From the NCBI GenBank assembly GCA_011050655.1, contig DRFG01000124.1, positions 1 through 41,537 of the forward strand: a stretch of DNA of 41,537 nt, read 5' to 3'. The stretch's first letter is position 1; each line of letters begins with the position of its first letter. Shown here one piece after another: positions 1 through 9,832 of the stretch. The notes beneath the pieces are model-generated. The model was not told the DNA's origin. It ran no database searches and saw only the letters and a program-made list of their open reading frames with translations. The DNA is from Roseobacter sp. Lineage in GTDB: Bacteria > Pseudomonadota > Alphaproteobacteria > Rhodobacterales > Rhodobacteraceae. The position numbers and the translations under genes are program-made.

Positions 1-493
1 CCAGCTTGGCCCGGTCATCAATCGACTGCTTCCATTCTTTCGCAGGCGCGGATGTCTTGGTTTCAAGCCAAGGGTGGATCGACGCGTGCTGCGCGTAGAA
101 GTGAGTTAGGTCAGGGATCAGATCCTTGACCACCGGCATATGCGGCAGGGGGTATATCTTGACCGCGCCCTGTACCTCTTCGATGCCATAGGTACATGCC
201 AGTGTATTGATGCCGTCAATATTCATCGCGCAGGACCCGCAAATGCCTTCGCGGCAGGACCGTCGGAAGGTCAGGGTTGGGTCGATTTCGTTTTTGATCT
301 TGATCAGCGCGTCCAAGATCATCGGGCCGCAGGTGTCAATATCGACAAAATATGTGTCTATGGCCGGGTTCTTATTGTCATCCGGGTTCCAGCGATAAAT
401 CTGGAATTGCTTGATGTTGGTCACCCCTTCGGGCTTGGGCCATGTCTTGCCGGTGGTCATTCGCGAATTCTTGGGGAGCGTGAGTTGAACCAT
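1..493 (-). CDS. sdhB: Succinate dehydrogenase iron-sulfur subunit (partial, 3' end outside window)
   Basis: Iron-sulfur subunit of complex II; it passes electrons from the SdhA flavin through three Fe-S clusters to ubiquinone at the membrane. About 164 of the usual ~259 residues are visible. The plant-type ferredoxin part is complete: the motif [10 protein letters not shown] supplies C80, C85 and C88, and C100 is the fourth [2Fe-2S] ligand. The C-terminal domain carrying the [4Fe-4S] and [3Fe-4S] cysteines lies beyond the window edge. The ATG at 493 has an AGGAG about 8 bases upstream. The gene is the last visible one of the sdhCDA run but is separated from sdhA by a lipoprotein gene and an FkbM methyltransferase. 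Identity is certain from the sequence. Confidence 0.97.
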   Translation of the reverse strand, partial: MVQLTLPKNSRMTTGKTWPKPEGVTNIKQFQIYRWNPDDNKNPAIDTYFVDIDTCGPMILDALIKIKNEIDPTLTFRRSCREGICGSCAMNIDGINTLACTYGIEEVQGAVKIYPLPHMPVVKDLIPDLTHFYAQHASIHPWLETKTSAPAKEWKQSIDDRAKL

Positions 494-546
494 ATCGCTT
501 CTCCTGTTTTGGTGGGCAAGCGCCCAATTAGTTTCTATTCTGGCGC

Positions 547-1359
547 TTATCGTTGTTTGATATAAAGCGCGTTACCTTCGGCTCGCATGGTTTGTCTAAA
601 GCCGCTGTTCAGTATGTTTGAACATAAATCTGTATCCCATTGATCCGAATGGCGCACTTCGACCAACATAGCATCCGGCAGCCAACCACCGACCTTTGCT
701 TGGTCAAGCATCGGGTTCAGCACGACTTCTTCGGCACCTTCTACGTCGATCTTAAGAACAGTGAAATCATGGTGCCGCGCCGCGCTCGTGAAGGCGGACA
801 AGGGTCGCGTGGGTACCAGCGCCCCACCCGCATTCATGCGACCTTTGACCGGTATCAAAGATGCCTGTCCATAGTTGTGACCGCGAAAATTCAACATTGC
901 CTCACCATCCCGGTCCGACAAGGCACAGCCTTCAATGCGAACCTTATGGGTCAAATTATTCAACGCGATGTTATGGCCCAACCTTCCGATCATGGTAGGG
1001 TTTGGTTCAAATGCAACCACCCGCGACCCGTCCCCAGAGGCAAGCCCGAGCGGTACGGAATACACCCCGCAATTGGCACCAATATCCAGAACCAGCGTGT
1101 TCCGATCTTCTACCAATTCGACCAAGGCAACCAACGATTTGATCTCGGGCGGGTGTCCGTCCAACCAAATACATGTCTCGGTGTAGTTGTCGCGCGGATC
1201 TACGACCATGCGAATATCGGCAAATTCAATCTCGACCGGGCCTAGCATCGCCTTGATACGGGCCCGTTCTTCATGATCGCCACGCCGAAATTGTGCGCGC
1301 AAGGTGGCCATGTTCACAACCGATGCATATCCCGCCTGTTCGCCACGCGCATGCTCCAT
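547..1359 (-). CDS. FkbM-family SAM-dependent methyltransferase
   Basis: Class I methyltransferase of the FkbM type, 270 residues from the ATG at 1359. Visible motifs are the SAM-binding [16 protein letters not shown], the acidic end of strand 2 in AFEPNP, and the family motif LKIDVEGAE. Such enzymes usually O-methylate sugars or polyketides; the substrate here cannot be told. The start at 1359 shares its A with the TGA of the upstream lipoprotein gene (TGATG), suggesting translational coupling. A longer reading from 1404 would overlap that gene by 46 bases. It sits inside the sdh operon 53 bases before sdhB, an odd place for a glycan-type enzyme. Family assignment is firm; function is open. 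Confidence 0.85.
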   Translation of the reverse strand: MEHARGEQAGYASVVNMATLRAQFRRGDHEERARIKAMLGPVEIEFADIRMVVDPRDNYTETCIWLDGHPPEIKSLVALVELVEDRNTLVLDIGANCGVYSVPLGLASGDGSRVVAFEPNPTMIGRLGHNIALNNLTHKVRIEGCALSDRDGEAMLNFRGHNYGQASLIPVKGRMNAGGALVPTRPLSAFTSAARHHDFTVLKIDVEGAEEVVLNPMLDQAKVGGWLPDAMLVEVRHSDQWDTDLCSNILNSGFRQTMRAEGNALYIKQR

Positions 1360-1694
1360 CACATGGGTATCCTTGATGTCCCAAACGATGACTGCGAAAG
1401 ACATTGCACTGTCTCAGGGCGTGCCAATACACTTCTGATCGTGGCCACCGTCGTATCGTCGACACCGATAATTGCGGATTTGGCAAAAACCCGCACCTCG
1501 GTCGCGTCGGCATTATCAATGATACAGTTCGTAAATGGGGTGATCAGTTCCTTTGGAACCTGGGGAAAGCGGGTTGCAATTGTTTCAGTGATGACGCCCT
1601 TGGCCCCTTCGCGGGCCATCCCGTCGACCCGTTGCGTTGCTTGTTCGCAAGCCGTCAAAGCGAGAAATATGGACATTGCAATCAGTGGTTTCAT
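1359..1694 (-). CDS. Small putative lipoprotein between sdhA and sdhB
   Basis: Encodes 111 residues. The N-terminus MKPLIAMSIFLALTAC is a lipoprotein signal peptide with the lipobox LTAC, giving lipidated Cys16. The rest is soluble and contains a second pair of cysteines (around FTNCIID and ETVQCLS). I do not recognise a domain. A small lipoprotein at this place in Rhodobacterales sdh operons is familiar to me, but its role is unknown; help in complex II assembly is only a guess. The start at 1694 was preferred over 1742 because it puts the signal peptide at the N-terminus. Its stop overlaps the methyltransferase start. About 135 bases separate it from sdhA. Confidence 0.75.
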   Translation of the reverse strand: MKPLIAMSIFLALTACEQATQRVDGMAREGAKGVITETIATRFPQVPKELITPFTNCIIDNADATEVRVFAKSAIIGVDDTTVATIRSVLARPETVQCLSQSSFGTSRIPM

Positions 1695-1829
1695 GCTGCC
1701 TGCTTTCGACCTAATCCGGTCCTGTAAGTATTGCACCCCCAAGTCTGCCCCGACACCACAAAGCGGTTTCGTCCTTGCGGCCGAGCCTGCTTTATCATCC
1801 GTTGCAATAGGGGTGCCCCAATCATTGTA

Positions 1830-3635
1830 TCAATATACCCGTGCCTTGGGCGCGATTTTTTTCAAATCGATCCCACCTTCATCTTGTGTGGTCAGCGGAT
1901 CCAGGTGAACACCGCGATAGCTTAGCGTCGCTTCGTTCCCGTCGAACCACGCAAGGCTGTGCTTGCGCCAGTTTTCATCATCGCGCTCAGGATAGTCTTC
2001 GTGAGCATGAGCACCGCGGCTTTCTTTGCGAGCCGCCGCTGCCGTGATGGTCGCAACGGCGTTCGGCATGAGGTTGGTTAATTCTAGTGTCTCCATCAGG
2101 TCGGAGTTCCAGAACAACGACTTGTCGGTCACCCTCAGGTCAGAGAGCTTGGCCGCGACTTCGTCCATTTTGACCTTGCCCTCATTCAGGGTCTTGTCTG
2201 TACGGAAAACAGCGGCATCTGCTTGCATTGTCTTTTGCATTTCCAGCCGCAACTCAGCGGTCGGCGTTTGACCATTGGCATAGCGTATCGCGTCAAACCT
2301 TTCGAAAGCCGCCGCAACCGACTTGAGGTTCGGAGCCGGAAGCGGAGTTTTGGGATCAACGACTTCCTTTGCGCGGATCGCAGCGGCGCGGCCAAACACC
2401 ACCAGGTCGATCAGTGAATTCGAACCAAGCCGGTTCGCTCCATGCACCGATGCACAGCCTGCTTCGCCTACGGCCATCAATCCAGGGGCCACATTGTCAG
2501 GGCTGTCTTGCGTAGGAGACAGAACTTCGCCCCAATAGTTGGTAGGAATACCGCCCATATTATAATGCACGGTCGGCAGAACCGGGATCGGTTCTTTTGT
2601 CAGATCGACGCCCGCAAAGATGCGTGCGGATTCAGAAATCCCCGGCAGGCGTAGGTCCAGCGTTTCTTTGGGCAAATGGTTAAGATGCAAATGGATGTGA
2701 TCTTTGGCCGCCCCCACACCGCGCCCTTCGCGGATTTCCATTGTCATACACCGCGACACCACATCGCGGCTGGCAAGATCTTTGTAAGTCGGCGCGTAAC
2801 GCTCCATGAAGCGTTCACCTTCGGAGTTGGTGAGATACCCGCCTTCGCCGCGCGCCCCTTCTGTGATCAAACAACCGGCACCGTAAATACCAGTGGGGTG
2901 GAACTGTACAAATTCCATGTCTTGCAACGGCAACCCGGCACGCGCTGCCATACCGCCCCCGTCACCAGTGCACGTATGGGCGGAAGTCGCCGAAAAATAT
3001 GCCCGACCATAGCCGCCGGTGGCCAGCACCACCATCTTGGCGTTGAACAAATGCATCGTGCCATCATCAAGCTTCCAACACAGCACACCCTGACATACCC
3101 CATCCTCGGACATGATGAGGTCAATGGCGAAATATTCGATATAGAATTCCGCGCTGTGCTTTAGCGACTGCCCATATAGTGTGTGCAAAATGGCATGACC
3201 AGTACGGTCCGCCGCAGCACAGGTACGCTGCACCGGGGGGCCTTCGCCGAATTCGGTTGTATGGCCGCCAAACGGGCGCTGATAGATCTTTCCGGCTTCG
3301 GTACGCGAAAACGGCACGCCGTAATGTTCCAGCTCGTACACCGCTTTTGGGGCTTCGCGAGCAAGGTATTCCATCGCATCGGTATCGCCTAGCCAGTCAG
3401 ACCCCTTGACCGTGTCATACATGTGCCACTGCCAGTTATCGGGGCCCATGTTGGAAAGCGACGCGGCAATGCCACCCTGCGCTGCAACCGTATGGGACCG
3501 TGTCGGGAACACCTTGGTGACGCAGGCGGTTTTCAATCCCTGCTCGGCCATGCCAAGTGTCGCACGCAGGCCAGCACCGCCTGCCCCCACAACTACGACA
3601 TCATAGTCATGCGTTTCATATTCATATGCAGCCAT
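1830..3635 (-). CDS. sdhA: Succinate dehydrogenase flavoprotein subunit
   Basis: Catalytic subunit of complex II, oxidising succinate to fumarate with covalently bound FAD on the cytoplasmic face. The 601 residues match the family length. Seen near the N-terminus are the dinucleotide fold [12 protein letters not shown] and the segment SHTVAAQGG, whose His carries the covalent flavin. Further on are the conserved [11 protein letters not shown] and the substrate-loop segment [10 protein letters not shown]. The C-terminus ends in the usual APKARVY. The start at 3635 has GGAGA about 8 bases upstream; a reading from 3698 would add 21 unrelated residues. It follows sdhD after 31 bases and belongs to the sdhCDA operon. 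Confidence 0.98.
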   Translation of the reverse strand: MAAYEYETHDYDVVVVGAGGAGLRATLGMAEQGLKTACVTKVFPTRSHTVAAQGGIAASLSNMGPDNWQWHMYDTVKGSDWLGDTDAMEYLAREAPKAVYELEHYGVPFSRTEAGKIYQRPFGGHTTEFGEGPPVQRTCAAADRTGHAILHTLYGQSLKHSAEFYIEYFAIDLIMSEDGVCQGVLCWKLDDGTMHLFNAKMVVLATGGYGRAYFSATSAHTCTGDGGGMAARAGLPLQDMEFVQFHPTGIYGAGCLITEGARGEGGYLTNSEGERFMERYAPTYKDLASRDVVSRCMTMEIREGRGVGAAKDHIHLHLNHLPKETLDLRLPGISESARIFAGVDLTKEPIPVLPTVHYNMGGIPTNYWGEVLSPTQDSPDNVAPGLMAVGEAGCASVHGANRLGSNSLIDLVVFGRAAAIRAKEVVDPKTPLPAPNLKSVAAAFERFDAIRYANGQTPTAELRLEMQKTMQADAAVFRTDKTLNEGKVKMDEVAAKLSDLRVTDKSLFWNSDLMETLELTNLMPNAVATITAAAARKESRGAHAHEDYPERDDENWRKHSLAWFDGNEATLSYRGVHLDPLTTQDEGGIDLKKIAPKARVY

Positions 3636-3666
3636 GTCTCGGTCTCCGGTATAGCGTATGCGTGGG

Positions 3667-4038
3667 TTAAAGTGCGATGCGGGCGATGGCAAATACACCT
3701 ATCGCCGCTGCACCGTAACTGATGCAAGTCATCAAGATGATCGCAATTTTCTGCGGTATCCCATAAACGTAATCTTCGATGAGGACCTGTACGCCATCGT
3801 TGAAATGTTTGAATCCCACGACAAGTGTAAGGGCAGCGACAATGGCCGGGAATGGCCGCGAATAATAAGCCAATATCTCTTCGTACGTCCCGCCCAATGC
3901 TGCCCCGAATGTAAAGACGAACAGCGGAATCAAGATTAGCAGCGCAACCGAGCTGATCTTCATAGCCCAAAAATGCCCGGTTCCCGTCTTGGCCGATCCC
4001 ATGCCGATGGCGCGCTTGTGGTCTGTCAAAAATGGCAT
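3667..4038 (-). CDS. sdhD: Succinate dehydrogenase membrane anchor subunit
   Basis: Small hydrophobic anchor subunit of complex II, 123 residues with three predicted membrane helices. The segment [16 protein letters not shown] is the conserved region near the quinone site and heme, ending in the typical EDYV. With SdhC it holds the heme b and the ubiquinone site and fixes SdhAB to the inner membrane. It starts 10 bases after the sdhC stop and precedes sdhA, the canonical order. Confidence 0.95.
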   Translation of the reverse strand: MPFLTDHKRAIGMGSAKTGTGHFWAMKISSVALLILIPLFVFTFGAALGGTYEEILAYYSRPFPAIVAALTLVVGFKHFNDGVQVLIEDYVYGIPQKIAIILMTCISYGAAAIGVFAIARIAL

Positions 4039-4048
4039 GTCAAACCCC

Positions 4049-4432
4049 TCAGATAATGAATGCTGTGATGATGGTCAAAACGACCGAGCCTATCAAAATA
4101 GACCAACCCAACCGCTCTGCCGTCTGAAGGTCCAACGCGTGCCCGGTATCCCATATCAGATGGCGAATGCCGGCCAGCGTGTGGTACCACAGCGCCAGAA
4201 GCGACAGGAACATAACCAAATCGCCGAACCAACTGGTGATCAAACCATTTATAAAATCAAATGCCTCTGCTGACGTCGCCGCGGCGAGAAACCACCACAC
4301 GATTAAAAGCGCTGCGACCAGCATCGCATTACCCGTTATCCTTGTTAGGATCGATGTCATCGATGTCAATTGCGGGCGGTAGATCGTCAGATGGGGTGAC
4401 AACGGGCGATTGCCGCGGTTCACATCAGCCAT
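4049..4432 (-). CDS. sdhC: Succinate dehydrogenase cytochrome b556 subunit
   Basis: Cytochrome b subunit of complex II, 127 residues and three membrane helices. The N-terminal signature NRPLSPHLTIYRPQ is characteristic, and HTLAGIRHLIWDTGH contains the axial heme b His. The start at 4432 has AAGGAA about 7 bases upstream and gives the standard N-terminus MADVNRG; the reading from 4462 adds ten residues without support. It is the first gene of sdhCDA; transcription probably starts in the 4433-4576 gap, where I could not pick out a convincing promoter. Confidence 0.96.
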   Translation of the reverse strand: MADVNRGNRPLSPHLTIYRPQLTSMTSILTRITGNAMLVAALLIVWWFLAAATSAEAFDFINGLITSWFGDLVMFLSLLALWYHTLAGIRHLIWDTGHALDLQTAERLGWSILIGSVVLTIITAFII

Positions 4433-4576
4433 GATGGATTCCTTTTCTCGTCTTCTCGTCAAGATGACCTATAGATAGCGGCATTTTCAGTGCTGTCACG
4501 TACAGAGGACGGTTTTCGTGGTGGTTACTTAGCATAGCGATACATTTTTCACCCAGTTTCGTGAGGACTAGCAAAA

Positions 4577-4611
4577 TTTGTGATCACGGTATTTTGAACC
4601 GTGATCACAAA
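4577..4611 (-). terminator. Perfect 14-bp stem-loop behind the glycosyltransferase gene
   Basis: Two perfectly complementary 14-base arms (4577-4590 and 4598-4611) with a 7-base loop. It begins 12 bases after the stop of the gene at 4624-5388 and on the minus strand is followed by TTTTGC, as expected of an intrinsic terminator for the mdh-glycosyltransferase transcript. Each arm itself contains the palindrome GTGATCAC. A closely related hairpin lies at 10977-11014. Confidence 0.7.
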
Positions 4612-4623
4612 TCCTGAAGCGCG

Positions 4624-5387
4624 TCAGCCGGTCCATTTGTACCAAGCAAATTGAAGCCGGTGCTTGAGAGATTTGATCAGGTACCCTTTAGCTTTCTTGC
4701 GCTTGTTTTCGTCTTTCTTTTCCGTTGGGTTGAACCCGATATGGCGCACATCCCCGGCCGATAGGCTCGCCAACGAAAAACCCTTAAGCTTATGCGCAAA
4801 ACTGATGTCGCGTTCCGGACCTATGTCTGCATAGGGGCCATATGCCTGATAATCAGACATTCTTCGCAGTCCGGGGTTGAACGAAAAGCTACCCCAGCGA
4901 CGGTGTGATTTCGGGTCGGTGCGGTAATAGCCGACGCCGTCGAGATGCTGTTCTTCCACGTCAAAGATTTTGCGCGGCCATTCTTTACGCGTCCGTAACA
5001 TCACAGAGTGAATTTTGGGATAAGCGTCTAGCAAAGCCCGCGATTCGGTCAAAAACAGGCTGGAGGGGAACACCCAGTCTTCTTCGCAGTGAAAAATATA
5101 GGGGGTCTCTACTTCGGCATAAGCTCGATCAACTGATCGAATCTGCCCCAGGTTTTGCGCGTTCTGGAAAAATACATGCGAGGTGTCGGCTAACAGGCGG
5201 GCAACTACATCTTTTGTTTCAGCGCAGTCCGAATCCTCGATAATAACGAATTTATCTATACCCGTCAGATCGCAAGCCAAGATCGAAGTGAGGGCCTGTT
5301 CCAACTCGGCGGGGCGGTTACAGCAGGTGATGACGACGGTTGCGAAACCATTCCGGTCTTCTTGTTCTCCTGCTGTAACCATATTCA

Positions 5388-5388
<1 letters not shown>
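4624..5388 (-). CDS. Glycosyltransferase-like protein (GT2-type N-terminus)
   Basis: Encodes 254 residues. The N-terminal VVITCCNRPAELEQALTSIL and FVIIEDSD resemble the nucleotide-sugar binding start of family 2 glycosyltransferases. HCEEDWVFP looks like the acidic metal-binding (DxD-like) segment. No membrane helix is visible, so a cytoplasmic or membrane-peripheral enzyme is likely; donor and acceptor are unknown. The basic tail (TEKKDENKRKKAKG) may bind membrane. Its ATG shares the A of the mdh TAA (TAATG), so it is translationally coupled to malate dehydrogenase, which is unexpected. Family call is reasonable, not certain. Confidence 0.75.
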
Positions 5389-6509
<1,121 letters not shown>

Positions 6510-6530
6510 CTATCAGGACGGTTAGGAAGC

Positions 6531-7529
6531 TTAGCCTTGATATTCTGGCTGGGCTTTCAACGCGTCTTTGTTGCTGTCGATATAGATGCGGAAGTCATCG
6601 CCATTGGCGCTCTGCATGATCTGCAGCTCATCCCAAGTTACGGCAACGGGCTTTTCACCTAGACCAAGGAAGCCGCCAACGTTGATCACAACCTGCGAAA
6701 CCTGGCCATTATCGCCCATGATCAAGCTGTCGATTTCACCTACGTTTTCATCGTTGGCACCATAGACGGTGGCCCCTTCGAGGTCGTCCGCAGTAAGCTT
6801 GTTCACATTGTTCACGTCAGCATTTGCATAACCTTCGCGCTTTACAGCAGGAGGTGTCAGCATTGGACGATCACTAACAGGCTTGTTTACGTTCGACTGG
6901 TCAGCCTGAGCATCCTTCGCAGGTACGGTGCCGTCCGCCATGGTCGATTTAGCTTGCTCATTCATCGATGTCTTGGCGTGATTGTTATCCATGCTGGCAT
7001 TGTTATCCATGTTGGTTTTCATGGAACCTGCATTCTCGGTCTTGGTGGCTTGGGTAAGATCGGTCGAACCGACAGCATTGGCATTTACGTCCAATGTTTT
7101 ACGATCAAACTCGGGTGCCTGCTCCAAAGCTTGTTTGGTGGTGTTCACAACCAAGAAACGGTCGTTGGAATCACCTTCTTGCCGAACAACTTTGATGGCA
7201 TCCATGCTGACGCTTACGTCGCGCTCACCCATGCCCAAAAAGCCGCCGATGCCAAGAATGACAGCTTTTACATTGCCGTCTGCACCAACTATAATATCAT
7301 TGATTTCGCCGATATCATCCCAATTTTTCTGCCCATCGGCTGCGATGGTAGCATTGGTGTCGATCTGTGCTTCAGAATTATATACCCGCATGCCGATCAA
7401 GTCAGATGCGAAGAAATCTGTGGAGGCCGCTGCTACAGTGCCAAATCCAGCAGTGGTGTGGGACTCTGCATAAGCTGCGCCAGAGAGGCTAATAAGAATC
7501 GCGGTTGTGCTCAAAAAACGTTTCATCAT
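6531..7529 (-). CDS. Secreted protein with two PRC-barrel domains
   Basis: Encodes 332 residues. A Sec signal peptide ends near AAYA-ES (about residue 21). Two PRC-barrel repeats follow, in the N-terminal half (DIGEINDIIVGADGNVKAVILGIGGFLGMGE) and the C-terminal third (VGEIDSLIMGDNGQVSQVVINVGGFLGLGE). They are joined by a low-complexity linker rich in Met, Asn, Lys and Ala. The protein is probably periplasmic; such proteins are common in Rhodobacterales and Rhizobiales and their role is not known. AGGAGT stands just before ATGATG, so the start may be 7529 or 7526. It is the first gene of its unit, with a promoter presumably in 7530-7700. Confidence 0.85.
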   Translation of the reverse strand: MMKRFLSTTAILISLSGAAYAESHTTAGFGTVAAASTDFFASDLIGMRVYNSEAQIDTNATIAADGQKNWDDIGEINDIIVGADGNVKAVILGIGGFLGMGERDVSVSMDAIKVVRQEGDSNDRFLVVNTTKQALEQAPEFDRKTLDVNANAVGSTDLTQATKTENAGSMKTNMDNNASMDNNHAKTSMNEQAKSTMADGTVPAKDAQADQSNVNKPVSDRPMLTPPAVKREGYANADVNNVNKLTADDLEGATVYGANDENVGEIDSLIMGDNGQVSQVVINVGGFLGLGEKPVAVTWDELQIMQSANGDDFRIYIDSNKDALKAQPEYQG

Positions 7530-7798
7530 CGTTACTCCTATTCGGGGTCCGAGTGGCCATCACTCGGTTGTGATATCAACTACGCTCCATGGAATACGTT
7601 CCGCGAAATTTTACTTTTTTCGCTATTTGATTTTTCCAGCTCGACCGAGTTATTCCAAATCGCATTGTTCAGGCCACTGCCGGTAAATTATTTTATACGA
7701 ACGCCCGGCTTGCGACATGATCCAGCAAACGTTGCCTAGTGAGGCGCACGAAATGGCCGGCACGAAAACCTGCCACTTAGGTTAAGCCTGCCGTGCAG

Positions 7799-7924
7799 TT
7801 AGAACAGCACCGCTATGAAATCGGCAGCCCAGCTTTCCCGCGCGACACTGTCCTTGGCCGCGACAAGAGCGGTAGCGGCGGCCGTCAGACCGATCAACTG
7901 GAACAGCTTCTGAGACTTCTGCAT
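7799..7924 (-). CDS. Small hypothetical protein, 41 residues
   Basis: A short frame from ATG 7924 to TAA 7799. A Shine-Dalgarno-like GAGAGG lies about 7 bases before the start. The product has a polar N-terminus (MQKSQKLFQL), a hydrophobic Ala-rich stretch (IGLTAAATALVAA) that could be a short membrane segment, and a hydrophobic end (ADFIAVLF). I do not recognise it. It is the only gene-like element in the 660-base gap 7530-8189, and it is divergent from mcl2. Support is the ribosome site and the amphipathic composition, so it remains tentative. Confidence 0.4.
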   Translation of the reverse strand: MQKSQKLFQLIGLTAAATALVAAKDSVARESWAADFIAVLF

Positions 7925-8189
7925 TGTGACACCTCTCGACATTGTTTCCTGTGCCCTAGATTTTGATCGCAACACGAAAAATCAGAAGGCGGCTTATTTA
8001 CGCATTACCGGGTCCGGCCATTCCAAATTCGCCGGAACACCAACATGTTCCAGAACACCAAAGCTTTCATTAACGCGGGAATTTTCATGTCGAAAGACGC
8101 TGCATGCTGCGGCGCGGCACGTTTGCCCTTGAGGTTTTTGTCTAAAAATGCAGACCTACACGCAACATTATTTCCTGGAGAGTCGTTCG

Positions 8190-9047
8190 ATGTCGAAAAT
8201 CACCCGCCCGTTGCGTTCCGTTCTTTACATTCCGGGCTCAAAGGAACGCGCGCTTGATAAGGCGCGCGGTCTTCCCACAGATGCGATCATTTTCGATCTA
8301 GAGGATGCGGTGATCCCGGATGAAAAAATCAGTGCGCGCGATACTCTGGGACGCGCCCTGCAACAAGGCGGTTATGGTGGCCGCTTAAAGGTAGTTCGAA
8401 TTAACGGACTTGATACCGAATGGGGGCATGATGATGCGTACGCGGCGGCTCGGATGAACTGCGACGCTATATTGCTACCCAAGGTGGAAAGCCCGGCTGA
8501 TCTTGATACCCTCAGCGCAATTGTGGGTGACATCCCCCTTTGGGCCATGATGGAAACACCGCGTGCGATGCTTAATGCCGCCGCGATAGGGTCCCACCCC
8601 ATGTTGCAATGCATGGTTATGGGCACGAATGACCTTAACAAAGACTTACAAACCCGGGTGCGCCCTGACCGGCTGCCGCTAATGACTGGGCTGGGATTGT
8701 GCGTGCTAGCCGCCAAGGCCAATGGCATCGCGATCATTGACGGGGTGTATAACGCCTTCAAGGATGATGAAGGCCACCGTGCCGAATGCGACCAAGGCCG
8801 CGATATGGGGTTTGACGGCAAGTCTTTGATTCATCCGGCGCAACTGGATGTCGCCAACGCCGCCTTCTCTCCGTCCGAAGCCGAAGCGGATTTAGCACGG
8901 CGTCAAATCGCAGCGTTTGACGAAACGCAGGCGACAGGTCAGGGTGTGGCAGTCGTCGATGGACGTATCGTTGAAAATTTGCACGTTGCAACCGCCCGCG
9001 AGACATTGGCAAAACTGGACGCGATTGCGGCCCTTAAAACGGAGTAG
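8190..9047 (+). CDS. mcl2: (3S)-malyl-CoA thioesterase (CitE/HpcH family)
   Basis: A 285-residue protein of the CitE-like TIM-barrel family. Motifs seen are RSVLYIPGSKERAL at the N-terminus, IFDLEDAV (metal and catalytic acidic residues), ILLPKVESP and MGFDGKSLIHPAQ. The family includes malyl-CoA lyases, citryl-CoA lyase and the (3S)-malyl-CoA thioesterase of the ethylmalonyl-CoA pathway. The short length and the nearby mesaconyl-CoA hydratase gene match what I know of mcl2 in Rhodobacter, so thioesterase is the best call: (3S)-malyl-CoA to malate plus CoA. A lyase cannot be excluded. The start at 8190 follows GGAGAG; a reading from 8148 lacks support. Confidence 0.8.
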   Translation: MSKITRPLRSVLYIPGSKERALDKARGLPTDAIIFDLEDAVIPDEKISARDTLGRALQQGGYGGRLKVVRINGLDTEWGHDDAYAAARMNCDAILLPKVESPADLDTLSAIVGDIPLWAMMETPRAMLNAAAIGSHPMLQCMVMGTNDLNKDLQTRVRPDRLPLMTGLGLCVLAAKANGIAIIDGVYNAFKDDEGHRAECDQGRDMGFDGKSLIHPAQLDVANAAFSPSEAEADLARRQIAAFDETQATGQGVAVVDGRIVENLHVATARETLAKLDAIAALKTE

Positions 9048-9052
9048 CCCAC

Positions 9053-9610
9053 ATGATGGCACTTTTGATCCTCGGACTCATCCTTTGGGTCGGGGCCCAC
9101 TATTTCAGACGACTCATGCCGCAACAGCGTGCCGCCCTTGGCAACAAGGGCAAGGGGCTAATCGCGGTCGTTATCGTTGTCGCCTTGGTCATGATCATAA
9201 TCGGCTATCGCGGTGCAGCGTTCATCGACGTCTGGATGCCGCCTGCGTATCTCATCCATCTCAACAACTTGCTGATGGTCCTCGCATTCTGGGTTTACGG
9301 TTCAAGTGCAGCCAAAGGGGCGAAAGCATGGCCTGCCAATAAAACGCGCCACCCTCAACTGCTTGCTGTTAAAATATGGGCGTTCGCGCACTTGCTGGTA
9401 AACGGAGATCTGGCTTCGATCATCCTGTTTGGCAGCATGTTGGCTTGGGCAGTAGGAGCCGTGATCTTGATCAATCGTACCGAGCCGGATTGGACGCCTC
9501 CGCCTCACGCTGGCAAGGCCACCTACATTCGCCTCGCGATCATAACAGTGGTAATGTTGGCGATTGTCATCGCTATTCACACGATGCTCGGCGTGCCGCC
9601 CTTTCCCTGA
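9053..9610 (+). CDS. NnrU-family membrane protein
   Basis: Encodes 185 residues with about five hydrophobic helices. The segments HLNNLLMVLAFWVYGSS, HPQLLAVKIWAFAHLLVNGDLASIILFG and the C-terminal helix are typical of the NnrU family. This family is related to the heme-containing carotene isomerase Z-ISO; in denitrifiers NnrU was linked to nitrite and NO reductase function. The role here is unknown. It starts 5 bases after mcl2 with GGAG upstream, so it is in one operon with mcl2, the DUF1737 gene and mch. Confidence 0.85.
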   Translation: MMALLILGLILWVGAHYFRRLMPQQRAALGNKGKGLIAVVIVVALVMIIIGYRGAAFIDVWMPPAYLIHLNNLLMVLAFWVYGSSAAKGAKAWPANKTRHPQLLAVKIWAFAHLLVNGDLASIILFGSMLAWAVGAVILINRTEPDWTPPPHAGKATYIRLAIITVVMLAIVIAIHTMLGVPPFP

Positions 9611-9628
9611 CCTACTAAGAGAAGTTCC

Positions 9629-9832
9629 ATGAAACTCTACCGTTTCCTGTCCGAAGAGGACACGTCAGCCTTTTGTCACAAGGTCACAGATGCACTTAAC
9701 AAGGGCTGGGAGCTTTACGGCCCCCCTACGCAGACGTGGGATGCATCTGCCAACGTGATGCGTTGTGGTCAGGCCGTTACAAAAGAGGTCGAGGGCACCT
9801 ATTCTCCCGACCTCAAGCTGGGGGCATGCTAA
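9629..9832 (+). CDS. DUF1737 domain protein
   Basis: A 67-residue protein, MKLYRFLSEEDTSAFCHKVTDALNKGWELYGPP and onward. The pattern of a short strand followed by a helix and GWELYGPP is that of DUF1737, a small soluble domain of unknown function. Its TAA overlaps the ATG of mch (TAATG), suggesting coupled translation. It is likely a small accessory protein, but nothing in the sequence says of what. Confidence 0.75.
   Translation: MKLYRFLSEEDTSAFCHKVTDALNKGWELYGPPTQTWDASANVMRCGQAVTKEVEGTYSPDLKLGAC

Noticed and set aside
4577-4611. CRP/FNR-type binding site, because of TGTGATCACA
   Set aside because: The half-sites TGTGA and TCACA overlap instead of being 6 bases apart as a CRP site requires; the position behind a gene end fits a terminator better.
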